Assembly: GCF_019218265.1 (NCBI RefSeq)
Contig: NZ_JAHUZE010000003.1
Coordinates: forward strand, 1 to 64,000
Source: Maritimibacter dapengensis
GTDB taxonomy: Bacteria > Pseudomonadota > Alphaproteobacteria > Rhodobacterales > Rhodobacteraceae
DNA length: 64,000 bases
Reading direction: 5' to 3'
In this document: positions 1 to 8,700 of the stretch, one piece after another
Layout of the letters: the number at the start of each line of letters is the position of its first letter
Position numbering within the stretch: the first letter of the stretch is position 1
The notes under the pieces: model-generated
What the model was told of the DNA's origin: nothing
Databases searched by the model: none
What the model saw: only the letters and a program-made list of their open reading frames with translations
Position numbers and translations under genes: made by a program

Positions 1-125
1 CGGTCTTCGAACAACCTCAGACTACGAAGAAGCGCGATGGCCGCCAGCCCGGCCGCGCGCTGCGCTACGCCAAGGGCTTCGCGCGCGGCCTCTTACACCA
101 CCCCACGGGGCACTACCGAATGGTG
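1..125 (+). other. Left-edge remnant of the integrated element
   Basis: A plus-strand frame is open from the first bases to the stop near 257. Up to about position 115 it reads like real protein (segments such as RALRYAKGFARG and HHPTGHYRMVRSL). After that it is simply the antisense of the recombinase gene. This suggests that a plus-strand gene lost its 3' end where it was joined to the truncated integrase. I cannot name the protein and the window starts inside it. It could also be chance coding bias. Confidence 0.2.
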
Positions 126-1129
126 CGCTCCCTGACAATCTGTTTCACGCCACGGATTTCGTTAGGTTCGATAGAAATCGCCAATCCCGCTTCAGTTTCT
201 CTCACGTCCTTTGATTTCAATCCAAGAATTTCCGATGCGATAGCTCCGGTATGGTGAGATGTCGTCCAGACATCAAAATACAATGATCCAAAGTCCAGTT
301 CTTCGTAGATCTTTTGGATGAGTGTGTCGGGCAAAGGACTGCGCGCATCAATGGATGTGACTTTGGGCGCTGGAATTTCCAGTTTTGAGAATGGGTTCTG
401 CTTCCCCTCAATTTCAAACTCCTGAATCGCAAAATTGAAGACCGCTTTCAGGTCGTTGATCATCCGGCGAACCGTTCCCGGAGCGCGGCCTTGAATCAAT
501 CGATCTCGAACTTTCCTTGCATGGCTCTTGCGGACATTTTCGAGGGGTAGATCTACTTTGATGACGTCAAAGAGATGTGCCTTCACGCGACCAATGCGCT
601 TCTCTTGCTTTTCTTGGAGGAAACTGTCCGGCTTCCTTTTTTCCTTCAAGTAAAGGTCAAAGGCCATGTTCACGGTGCAAGGTAGATCCACATTGCCCCA
701 ACCGCCCCTTAGTGCGTCGACATATGCGCGATCCCGATGCCCCATGAGTTCCCTTGGGTCCTCACTGGCATAAGGACGATACTTGACCTCAACACGGTCG
801 GCTTCGGCGTCACGGGCTGTCTGTTCGTCATCGGTCTTTCCTGGCGAGTGCAGGTCCAGATTGTTTGCCTCGAAGATACTTGCGACCCAGGCTTCAATCT
901 CGCTGGGGCTCTCAATGTCTGACTGACGCTCAGCCAGTTCTTTCAGCCGCTCAAACTCGCTGTGGATAGCTGAATAATTGGCTAATACTTCACGTTCGGT
1001 TCGACCGAGCGCTCTAGTGTACTCGTTCGCCCGCAGAACTCGTGCTAGTCGGCCTGACAACACTCGACGGTACTTAAAGCGTCCGTCTTTCAGTTCGCGT
1101 ACATATCTCAACTGGAGGCGTTTAGACAT
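113..1129 (-). pseudogene. Truncated tyrosine recombinase (phage-type integrase)
   Basis: The 338-residue product has the N-terminal part of a phage-type integrase: an SAM-like core-binding region around residues 150-240 (including RAPGTVRRMINDLKAVFNFA) and the start of the catalytic domain at about 285-310 (HTGAIASEILGLKSKDV). The frame stops right after RERTIR. The C-terminal half, with the second catalytic arginine, the histidines and the tyrosine nucleophile, is therefore missing. The usual TGxR motif that carries the first catalytic arginine reads TGAI here. Intact relatives are about 100 residues longer. It points away from a tRNA-Leu gene whose 3' end lies 88 bases upstream, the normal layout for an element integrated into a tRNA. 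Judged inactive. Confidence 0.8.
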
Positions 1130-1133
1130 TCGT

Positions 1134-1158
1134 TTTTGGACCCAATTTTGGACCCAAT
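1134..1158. repeat. Two 13-bp direct repeats upstream of the integrase
   Basis: Two exact copies of TTTTGGACCCAAT overlap by one base (period 12) just before the integrase start codon. The position, between the tRNA 3' end and the integrase start, suits a recombinase or excisionase arm-type site, or an operator. This function is inferred from position only. Confidence 0.45.
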
Positions 1159-1213
1159 CCCGTCACCCCCAACAACAAATCTCTTGAAAATCAGGAGCTT
1201 AGCTGTTGTGTTT

Positions 1214-1245
1214 TGGTGCCCAGGAGAGGACTCGAACCTCCACGT
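1214..1245 (-). other. Probable integration (att) site at the tRNA-Leu 3' end
   Basis: The 3' half of tRNA-Leu (T-arm, acceptor strand and encoded CCA) is followed directly by the integrase gene in the same orientation. Tyrosine recombinases of this kind commonly use tRNA 3' ends as attachment sites. The second att copy is not inside the window, so the core cannot be delimited. Confidence 0.35.
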
Positions 1246-1300
1246 CCATACAGACACCAGCACCTGAAGCTGGCGCGTCTACCAATTCCGCCACCTGGGC
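1214..1300 (-). tRNA. tRNA-Leu (anticodon CAG)
   Basis: The reverse complement begins GCCCAGGTGGCGGAATTGG and ends CCTGGGCACCA. The acceptor strands GCCCAGG/CCTGGGC pair perfectly. The anticodon stem CCAGC/GCTGG encloses the loop TTCAGGT, giving anticodon CAG. There is a long class II variable arm as expected for tRNA-Leu, a GGTTCGAGTCC T-arm, and the CCA is encoded at 1214-1216. Length is 84 nt, or 87 with CCA. It decodes CUG leucine codons and appears to be the insertion site of the element to its left. Confidence 0.97.
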
Positions 1301-1317
1301 AGGTGTCGTGAGGCTGG

Positions 1318-1346
1318 CGTTTATCGCTTGGATTTCGGGGTGTCAA
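1318..1346 (-). promoter_or_regulatory. Sigma70-type promoter of tRNA-Leu
   Basis: On the minus strand a perfect TTGACA (-35, 1341-1346) is followed after exactly 17 bases by TAAACG (-10, 1318-1323). This places transcription start about ten bases before the tRNA. It is the clearest housekeeping promoter I see in the window. Confidence 0.7.
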
Positions 1347-1440
1347 CGGGATTCGCGTCCAATTCTCCGAACCGGCGTTTCGCCTTGTCCCACCGCGCGC
1401 ACAGGGCTATGGAAGTGTGCGAAAAACTAAGGAGATCGGG

Positions 1441-2421
1441 ATGTCGAAACTCGTCACCATTTACGGCGGATCCGGCTTCGTTGGACGCTACATCGCGCGT
1501 CGCATGGCCAAGGCGGGCTGGCGGGTCCGCATCGCGGTGCGTCGGCCGAATGAAGCGCTTTTCGTGAAGCCCTACGGCACAGTCGGCCAAGTCGCCCCGA
1601 TCCTGTGCAACATCCGCGATGACGCGTCGGTCGCCTCGGCGATGAAGGGTGCGGACGCGGTGGTGAATTGCGTCGGCACGTTCGACAAGGGCGGCAAGAA
1701 CAATTTCGACGCTGTACAGCACGTAGGCGCCGAGCGCGTAGCGCGGCTTGCCAAAGCCGAAGGCGTTTCCAACCTCGTCCATATCTCCGCCGTCGGAGCC
1801 GACGCGGATGGCCCGAGCCTTTACGCCAAATCCAAGGCACAGGGCGAAGCCGCGATCCTCGCGCATTTCCCCGATGCCGTGATCCTGCGCCCCTCGGTGA
1901 TGTTCGGGCCGGGCGACGGGTTCTTCAACCGGTTCGCGGGCATGACCCGGTTTGGTCCGGTGCTTCCGATCGTCGGGGCGGATACAAGGTTCCAGCCGGT
2001 CTATGTCGATGACGTGGCCCATGCCGCCGAGATGGGCGCGAAGGGCGAAGCCGCCCCCGGCATCTATGAACTTGGCGGCCCGGACGTTTCGACCTTCCGC
2101 GAGTGGATGGAGGAAATGCTCGACGTGGTGCAGCGCCGCCGGCTGATCGTGAACATCCCGTTCTGGATCGCTCGCATCATGGGCTGGGGGTTCGACGTCG
2201 CCAACGCGATCACGGGCCGGCTCTTCGCGATGCCGATCTCGCAGGATCAGGTCGCGCAACTCGGCGTGGACAACGTGGTCAGCGACGACGCGAAGAGCTT
2301 CGCCGATCTCGGCATCACACCGACCGCGACCGAGATCATCCTGCCTGAATACCTCTGGCGGTTCCGCAAGGACGGGCAGTACGCCGACATCACGGCATCT
2401 GCCCGCAACCTGCGCACCTGA
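1441..2421 (+). CDS. Complex I NDUFA9-like NAD(P)-binding protein
   Basis: This 326-residue atypical short-chain dehydrogenase has the nucleotide-binding motif GGSGFVG at residues 9-15, then the segments VNCVGTF, HISAVGADADG, YAKSKAQGE and LRPSVMFGPGDGFFNRF. These are typical of bacterial proteins related to the mitochondrial complex I accessory subunit NDUFA9. They are thought to assist NADH dehydrogenase or quinone metabolism; the exact reaction is not known. I chose the ATG at 1441 because AAGGAGATC precedes it, rather than an in-frame ATG 24 bases upstream. It is convergent with uppP. Confidence 0.85.
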   Translation: MSKLVTIYGGSGFVGRYIARRMAKAGWRVRIAVRRPNEALFVKPYGTVGQVAPILCNIRDDASVASAMKGADAVVNCVGTFDKGGKNNFDAVQHVGAERVARLAKAEGVSNLVHISAVGADADGPSLYAKSKAQGEAAILAHFPDAVILRPSVMFGPGDGFFNRFAGMTRFGPVLPIVGADTRFQPVYVDDVAHAAEMGAKGEAAPGIYELGGPDVSTFREWMEEMLDVVQRRRLIVNIPFWIARIMGWGFDVANAITGRLFAMPISQDQVAQLGVDNVVSDDAKSFADLGITPTATEIILPEYLWRFRKDGQYADITASARNLRT

Positions 2422-2432
2422 CCCGGCTTTCC

Positions 2433-2462
2433 GGTCTTGAAATATCCCCGCCGGAGGCAATC
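2433..2462 (-). repeat. Short dispersed intergenic motif, copy 1
   Basis: Read on the minus strand this is CCGGCGGGGATATTTCAAGA followed by CCGGAAAG. It matches the pattern CCCC-RR-TATTT-N(3-4)-GA-(A)C-RR-(T)GAAAG seen again near 10430 and 26524. Variants of this motif are common between genes in Rhodobacteraceae as I remember them. Function unknown. Confidence 0.4.
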
Positions 2463-2471
2463 TGGCGACGG

Positions 2472-3275
2472 TCAGGAATAGGCGATGATGAGCAGTATGA
2501 CGCCCAGGATGACCCGGTAGATCACATAAGGCGTGAAACTGACCGAGCGGAGCAGCCGCATCATCAGGCTCAGGGCCAATAGCGCCGCGACAAAAGCCAT
2601 TGCCGCCGCGATCGCGCCGTCGCGGAAGGCCGCCCAATCCGCGTCTCCCGCCGCTTCCAACCCGAGCAGCAGCCCGGAGGCGAGGATCGTCGGGATCGAC
2701 ATGAGCATCGCAAGCCGAGTTCCGTCTTCACGCTTGTAGCCCAGCGCCCGCGCGCCCGAGATGGTTGCGCCGGATCGTGACGTGCCGGGGATCAGTGCCA
2801 CGGCCTGCCATAGCCCCATGATGATCGCGTCCCTGAGCGACCAGTCTGCGTCAGTCTTGGCTTCCGCGCCCTTCTGGTCAACCCAGTAGAGCACCAGCCC
2901 GAAGCCGAGCATGGTCCAGCCGATCACCGCGATGGATCGCATCCCTTCGTCGAGCCCCGTCACCTTCAGCACAAGGCCGAACAGGATGACCGGCACCGTC
3001 GCGACGGCCAGCAGGAAGGCGAGCTTCGCGCCCGGCGTGTCGATCCGCCCGGTCAACATACGCGGCACACCTAGGAGCCCCTCGCGCACATCCCGCCAGA
3101 AATACAGAATGACGGCCCCAAGGGTTCCCACATGCACGGCGACGTCGATAAACTGACCCTGATCCGACATCCCCGTGAGATTCGGCAAGAGAATCAGGTG
3201 GCCCGAAGAGGAAACCGGGAGGAATTCGGTAAGCCCCTGAATTATCGCGACGATGAGAAGATGGAACAGCGACAT
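2472..3275 (-). CDS. uppP: Undecaprenyl-diphosphatase UppP (BacA)
   Basis: This 267-residue integral membrane protein, with about eight hydrophobic segments, dephosphorylates undecaprenyl diphosphate. That recycles the lipid carrier for peptidoglycan and other envelope polymers, and overexpression is known to give bacitracin resistance. Both family signatures are present: QGLTEFLPVSSSGHLIL near residue 14, containing the catalytic glutamates and serines, and PGTSRSGATISGAR near residue 162. The length is normal. The start at 3275 begins directly with the conserved N-terminal helix. It is transcribed divergently from gltD across an AT-rich gap of about 210 bases. Confidence 0.97.
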   Translation of the reverse strand: MSLFHLLIVAIIQGLTEFLPVSSSGHLILLPNLTGMSDQGQFIDVAVHVGTLGAVILYFWRDVREGLLGVPRMLTGRIDTPGAKLAFLLAVATVPVILFGLVLKVTGLDEGMRSIAVIGWTMLGFGLVLYWVDQKGAEAKTDADWSLRDAIIMGLWQAVALIPGTSRSGATISGARALGYKREDGTRLAMLMSIPTILASGLLLGLEAAGDADWAAFRDGAIAAAMAFVAALLALSLMMRLLRSVSFTPYVIYRVILGVILLIIAYS

Positions 3276-3487
3276 GGAGCGCGAAATCCTTCGAATGATG
3301 GCGACAAGCTAACCATCTGGAAAACAATGAAAAGCATAAATTTATGGCAAACATACTGACCATTTTTTGCTTAGGTATCTGAGTTTCCCGATGCAAAACT
3401 ACAAAAAACACACATTTAGGTCAGCATATATGCCTTTTCTTTTCCGGAAACCCTGCTAGACAGGCGCCTCGAAGAACGGAGGACTCC
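3276..3487. promoter_or_regulatory. AT-rich divergent intergenic region uppP/gltD
   Basis: These 212 bases are markedly more AT-rich than the surroundings, with A/T runs at about 3325-3375 and 3400-3435. They must hold promoters for both uppP (minus) and gltD (plus). I could not settle on convincing -35/-10 pairs. The gltD ribosome binding site GGAGG lies seven bases before its ATG. Confidence 0.4.
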
Positions 3488-4924
3488 ATGGCCAAGCAAC
3501 CGATGCTCAAATTCATCAGTGTCGAGCGCGATATGCCCGAAAAGCGCGAAGCAGGCGTGCGCCGCGAGGATTTCCATGAAATCTACGCCGAATACGCGTC
3601 GGCCAAGGCAGCGGAACAGGCGAGCCGGTGCAGCCAATGTGGCGTGCCCTATTGTCAGAGCCACTGCCCGTTGCACAACAATATCCCCGACTGGCTCCGC
3701 ATGACTGCAACCGGGCGTCTCAAGGAAGCCTATGAGATCAGCCAGGCCACGAACACCTTCCCGGAAATCTGCGGCCGCATCTGCCCGCAGGACCGTCTGT
3801 GCGAAGGCAATTGCGTGATCGAGCAATCCGGCCACGGCACCGTCACCATCGGGGCCGTCGAGAAATACATCACCGACACGGCCTTCGAAGAAGGCTGGGT
3901 CGAAGAGATCGAACCGATCGCCGACCGCGCCGAAACCGTCGGCATCATCGGGGCCGGTCCCGGTGGCCTCGCCGCCGCCGACTGGCTCGCTCGCGCAGGC
4001 GTCAAGGTCACGATCTACGACCGCTACGACCGCGCAGGCGGTCTGCTGACCTACGGCATCCCCGGCTTCAAGCTCGAAAAAGACATCGTCATGCGCCGGA
4101 ACGAACAGCTCGAGCGGGGCGGCGTGGAATTCGTGCTGAACTGCAATGTGGGTGAAGACATCACCTTTGCGGACCTGCGCGAAAAGCATGACGCGATCCT
4201 GATCGCCACCGGCGTCTACAAGACCCGCGACCTTCAGGGCCCCGGATCAGGCGCCGCAGGCATCGTCCGCGCCATCGACTACCTCACCGCCTCGAACAAG
4301 GCGTCCTTCGGAGACGATGTGCCCGAGCACGAGGACGGCTCGCTCTGGGCCGAAGGCAAGTCGGTCGTGGTCATCGGCGGTGGCGACACTGCGATGGACT
4401 GTGTGCGCACCGCGATCCGCCAAGGCGCGAAGAGCGTGAAATGTCTCTACCGCCGCGACCGCGCCAACATGCCCGGCTCGCAGCGCGAAGTCGCCAATGC
4501 CGAGGAAGAAGGCGTCGAATTCGTCTGGATGGCCGCGCCCAAGGGCTTCACCGGAGATCCGGTGGACGGCGTGATCGTGCAACGTATGCGTCTCGGTCAG
4601 CCTGACGCCTCTGGCCGCCGCTCCCCCGAACCGATCGAGGGCGAGGAATACACCGAAGAGGCCGACCTGGTCATCAAGGCGCTTGGGTTCGAGCCGGAAG
4701 ACCTGCCGACCCTCTGGGGGCAGGACGAGCTTCCCGTGACCCGTTGGGGCACGGTCAAGGCCGATTTCCGCACCGGCGCGACCGATATGGATGGCGTCTA
4801 TGCGGTGGGCGACATCGTGCGCGGTGCCTCCCTCGTCGTCTGGGCGATCAAGGACGGTCGCGAAGCGGCGCAGGCCATGCTCGAGCGTTTCGACATGGCG
4901 AGCGCCAGCGTCGCCGCCGAGTGA
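3488..4924 (+). CDS. gltD: Glutamate synthase [NADPH] small (beta) subunit
   Basis: The 478-residue flavoprotein passes electrons from NADPH through FAD and [4Fe-4S] clusters to the large subunit, where 2-oxoglutarate plus glutamine-derived ammonia becomes glutamate. N-terminal cysteine motifs CSQCGVPYCQSHCP and CGRICPQDRLCEGNC (residues about 48-115) bind the clusters. An FAD fold begins IGAGPGGLAAADWLARAG near 157, and the NADPH fold VVVIGGGDTAMDC lies near 295. The C-terminal DGVYAVGDIVRGASLVVWAI is the usual GD motif. It is first in a cluster with an unknown secreted protein and gltB. Confidence 0.97.
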   Translation: MAKQPMLKFISVERDMPEKREAGVRREDFHEIYAEYASAKAAEQASRCSQCGVPYCQSHCPLHNNIPDWLRMTATGRLKEAYEISQATNTFPEICGRICPQDRLCEGNCVIEQSGHGTVTIGAVEKYITDTAFEEGWVEEIEPIADRAETVGIIGAGPGGLAAADWLARAGVKVTIYDRYDRAGGLLTYGIPGFKLEKDIVMRRNEQLERGGVEFVLNCNVGEDITFADLREKHDAILIATGVYKTRDLQGPGSGAAGIVRAIDYLTASNKASFGDDVPEHEDGSLWAEGKSVVVIGGGDTAMDCVRTAIRQGAKSVKCLYRRDRANMPGSQREVANAEEEGVEFVWMAAPKGFTGDPVDGVIVQRMRLGQPDASGRRSPEPIEGEEYTEEADLVIKALGFEPEDLPTLWGQDELPVTRWGTVKADFRTGATDMDGVYAVGDIVRGASLVVWAIKDGREAAQAMLERFDMASASVAAE

Positions 4925-4939
4925 AACGCGCCTGAAACC

Positions 4940-4963
4940 GGGAAGGCCGCAAGAGACCTTCCC
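4940..4963 (+). other. Hairpin between gltD and the next gene
   Basis: GGGAAGG and CCTTCCC form a 7-bp stem with a 10-base loop, without a following T-run. It may act as an mRNA stability element or weak attenuator that sets the ratio of gltD to the downstream genes. No evidence beyond the inverted repeat. Confidence 0.4.
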
Positions 4964-4993
4964 TAACCGACACCACGAACCCGAGGAGGGCCA

Positions 4994-5701
4994 ATGATGC
5001 AAAAGCTGATCGCAATCGCCGCTGTCGCCGCCGCGCCGGCCTTCCCCGTGTTCGCCGCGGATTTCGAAGAGCCAGAAGGCTGCGAAACCTTTCTCACGGT
5101 GCAGTCGAAATCCTGCACCGTGTCCAACCTTTACCGCTGCGACGGCGACGAGAAGGGTGCGTTCTCGGAAGCCGTGTTCGGCGGGAACGGGCTCAACAGT
5201 CTCGTGTCCTACGACGCGCAGTATCAATGGCTCGACGCCCGCTACATGTGGGACCAGTCGCGCGAAGTCTTCAGCCCGCCCGCTGAGGACGCCATCGACA
5301 TACAGACGTTGATCAGGGACGGGGTCGACACGTTCCGCTTCACACTGCACCGCACCGCACCCGGCGAAGACCGCGAAGTCACCGTCGTGGGGGCAGACGT
5401 CCTGACCGAGGAAACGCGGACGATCGACGGCGTGGAGCTCGCCGTCGTGAATACCGACCTGCAAATCCTCGCCGAGGACGGCACGGTGGAATACCACGCA
5501 CGCGGCATCCAATACCTCAACATCCAGACCGGGCATTTCTTTCTCGGACAGGAAGAGGTGATCGACGCCGATGGAACCGCGACACCCTATGACAATTCGC
5601 CGGTGGATTTCATCCACGAGGGCGAAGCCGGATTTGCACAGACCGTCCCGCTCTACGAATGCGATGAATTCGAAGCCTCGCTGAAAGTCGACGCGGGATG
5701 A
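4994..5701 (+). CDS. Unknown secreted protein between gltD and gltB
   Basis: The 235-residue protein starts with a clear Sec signal peptide (MMQKLIAIAAVAAAPAFPVFA, cleavage after the last alanine), so the mature part is predicted periplasmic. The mature part is acidic and has cysteines in CETF, KSCTVSNLYRC and YECDEF that could form disulfides. I recognise no enzyme motif or named domain. The start has a strong GAGGAGG; either of the two adjacent ATGs is possible. It ends one codon before the ORF in frame with gltB, so it is probably co-transcribed with both glt genes. No role in glutamate synthesis is known or obvious. Confidence 0.8.
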   Translation: MMQKLIAIAAVAAAPAFPVFAADFEEPEGCETFLTVQSKSCTVSNLYRCDGDEKGAFSEAVFGGNGLNSLVSYDAQYQWLDARYMWDQSREVFSPPAEDAIDIQTLIRDGVDTFRFTLHRTAPGEDREVTVVGADVLTEETRTIDGVELAVVNTDLQILAEDGTVEYHARGIQYLNIQTGHFFLGQEEVIDADGTATPYDNSPVDFIHEGEAGFAQTVPLYECDEFEASLKVDAG

Positions 5702-5736
5702 GCGACGACAGAACACCGTCTCACCAGGAGAACGCC

Positions 5737-8700
5737 ATGACCAAGTATGATGAAAACTGGGTAGCTCAGGAAGAAGCCAAGCGCGCCTTCCTCGCCGAGA
5801 ACGGCATGTATCGCGACGAATTCGAGCACGCCTCCTGCGGCGTGGGTCTCGTCGTGTCCATCGACGGCAAGAAAAGCCGCAAGGTCGTGGAAAGCGGGAT
5901 CGAGGCGCTCAAGGCGATCTGGCACCGCGGCGCGGTCGATGCCGATGGCAAGACCGGTGATGGCGCGGGCATCCATGTGCAGATCCCCGTCGAGTTCTTC
6001 TATGACCAGGTGCGCCGCACAGGTCACGAGCCGCGCATGAACGAATTGATCGCGGTCGGCCAGGTGTTCCTGCCGCGCACCGATTTCGGCGCGCAGGAGA
6101 CCTGCCGGACCATCGTCGAGACCGAAGTCCTGAAGATGGGCTACTACATCTATGGATGGCGCCACGTACCCGTGGACATTTCCTGCCTTGGCGAGAAGGC
6201 TAACGCCACCCGCCCCGAGATCGAACAGATCCTGATCTCCAACGCGAAGGGCGTGGACGAGGAAACCTTCGAACGCGAGCTCTACGTGATCCGTCGCCGG
6301 ATCGAGAAAGCCGCCGCCGCTGCTGGCGTGGGGCAACTCTACCTCGCCTCGCTGTCCTGCCGCTCGATCATCTACAAGGGCATGATGCTCGCCGAGCAGG
6401 TTGCGGAATTCTATCCCGACCTGAAAGACGAGCGGTTCGAGAGCGCCTTCGCGATCTATCACCAGCGCTATTCCACCAATACGTTCCCGCAATGGTGGCT
6501 GGCACAGCCCTTCCGCATGTTGGCCCATAACGGCGAAATCAACACGCTCAAGGGCAACCTGAACTGGCTCAAGAGCCACGAGATCCGCATGGCAAGCTCG
6601 GCCTTTGGTGACCTCGCCGAAGACATCAAGCCGATCGTCGCGCATGGGTCGTCGGACTCTGCCGCGCTCGATAGCGTGTTCGAAGTGCTCGTGCGCGCCG
6701 GTCGCCCGGCCCCGATGGCCAAGACGATGCTGGTCCCGGAAAGCTGGTCGAAACAGTCCGAGGAACTGCCGAAAGCCTGGCGCGACATGTATTCCTACGC
6801 GAACTCCGTGATGGAGCCGTGGGACGGCCCCGCCGCGCTCGCCATGACCGATGGCCGTTGGGTCTGCGCCGGTCTGGACCGCAACGGTCTTCGCCCGATG
6901 CGCTATGTCGTCACGGGTGACGGGCTGGTGATCGCTGGCTCGGAAGCGGGCATGGTCCCGGTGGACGAGGCCACCTGCGTCGAGAAAGGCGCTCTGGGTC
7001 CGGGGCAGTTGCTCGCCGTGGACATGGACGAGGGCAAGCTGTACCACGACGTCGAAATCAAGGACAAACTCGCCGCCTCACAGCCGTTCGGCGAATGGGT
7101 CGGTCGCGTCACCGATATCGAAGAAGAACTGACCGCTGCCGAAGAAAAGGCGCTCTATTCCGGCACCGAGCTTCGAAAGCGGCAGGTCGCGGCGGGATAC
7201 TCGCTCGAAGAGCTGGAAAGCATCCTCGCGCCGATGGCCGAGGACGGCAAGGAAACGCTCGCTTCCATGGGTGACGATACGCCCAGCGCGGTCCTGTCGA
7301 ACGAGTACCGGCCGCTGAGCCACTTCTTCCGACAGAACTTCAGCCAGGTCACAAACCCGCCGATCGACAGCTTGCGCGAATTCCGGGTGATGAGCCTCAA
7401 GACCCGGTTCGGCAACCTGCGCAACGTACTCGACGAAACCGGGAGCCAGACCGAGATCCTCGTGCTGGAAAGCCCCTTCGTCGGCAACGCGCAATTCGAC
7501 AAGCTGGTCGAGCAGTTCAACGCGCCGATGGTCGAGATCGACTGCACCTTCGCGGCAGGCGGGAACGACCAGACCCTGCGCGACGGCCTCGCCCGCATCC
7601 GTCAGGAAGCCGAAGACGCTGTGCGGTCCGGTGCCGGGCACATTGTCCTGACCGACATGCATCAGGGGGTCGAGCGCGTCGCGATGCCGATGATCCTTGC
7701 GACCTCGGCGGTGCACAGCTGGCTCACACGCAAAGGTCTTCGGACCTTCTCGTCGATCAACGTGCGTTCGGCCGAGGCCATCGACCCGCATTACTTCGCG
7801 GTTCTCATCGGCTGCGGCGCGACCGTCGTGAACGCGTATCTCGCCGAAGACAGCCTTGCCGACCGTATCGAACGCGGCCTGCTCGACGGCTCGCTCACCG
7901 AAGCCGTGCGCAACTACCGCGAAGCGGTCGATCAGGGTCTGCTCAAGATCATGGCCAAGATGGGCATCTCGGTCATCTCGTCCTATCGCGGCGGGCTGAA
8001 CTTCGAGGCCGTAGGTCTCAGCCGCGCCATGGTGAACGAATACTTCCCCGGCATGACCAGCCGGATCTCCGGCATCGGCGTGGGCGGCATCCAGAAAAAG
8101 ATGGAAGCGATCCACGACAAGGGCTGGCGTCAGAGCAAGGACATCCTCCCCATCGGCGGTTTCTACAAAGCCCGCAAGGGTGGCGAGACCCACGCGTGGG
8201 GCGCACAGACCATGCACCTGATGCAATCCGCCTGTGACCGCGCGTCCTATGAGCTTTGGAAGCAATACTCGGCCCGGATGCAGGCGAACCCGCCGATCCA
8301 CCTGCGCGACATGCTCGACATGAAGCCGCTGGGCGAACCCGTGGCGATCGAAGAGGTGGAAAGCATCACGTCGATCCGCAAACGCTTCGTGACCCCCGGC
8401 ATGTCGCTCGGTGCCCTGTCGCCGGAAGCGCACAAGACGCTGAACGTCGCGATGAACCGCATCGGCGCGAAATCCGATTCCGGTGAGGGCGGCGAGGACC
8501 CGGCGCATTTCGTGCCGGAACCCAACGGCGACAACCCGTCGGCAAAGATCAAGCAGGTCGCCTCGGGCCGCTTCGGTGTGACCGCCGAATACCTGAACCA
8601 ATGCGAAGAGCTGGAGATCAAGGTCGCGCAGGGTGCCAAGCCCGGCGAAGGCGGCCAGCTTCCGGGGATGAAGGTGACCGACCTCATCGCCCGCCTGCGC

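Noticed and set aside
113-1129. Functional phage integrase
   Set aside because: The catalytic C-terminal half is absent, so an active enzyme cannot be supported.
1321-2637. Minus-strand open frame of 438 codons
   Set aside because: Antisense to the NDUFA9-like gene, which has the nucleotide-binding motif and a good ribosome binding site.
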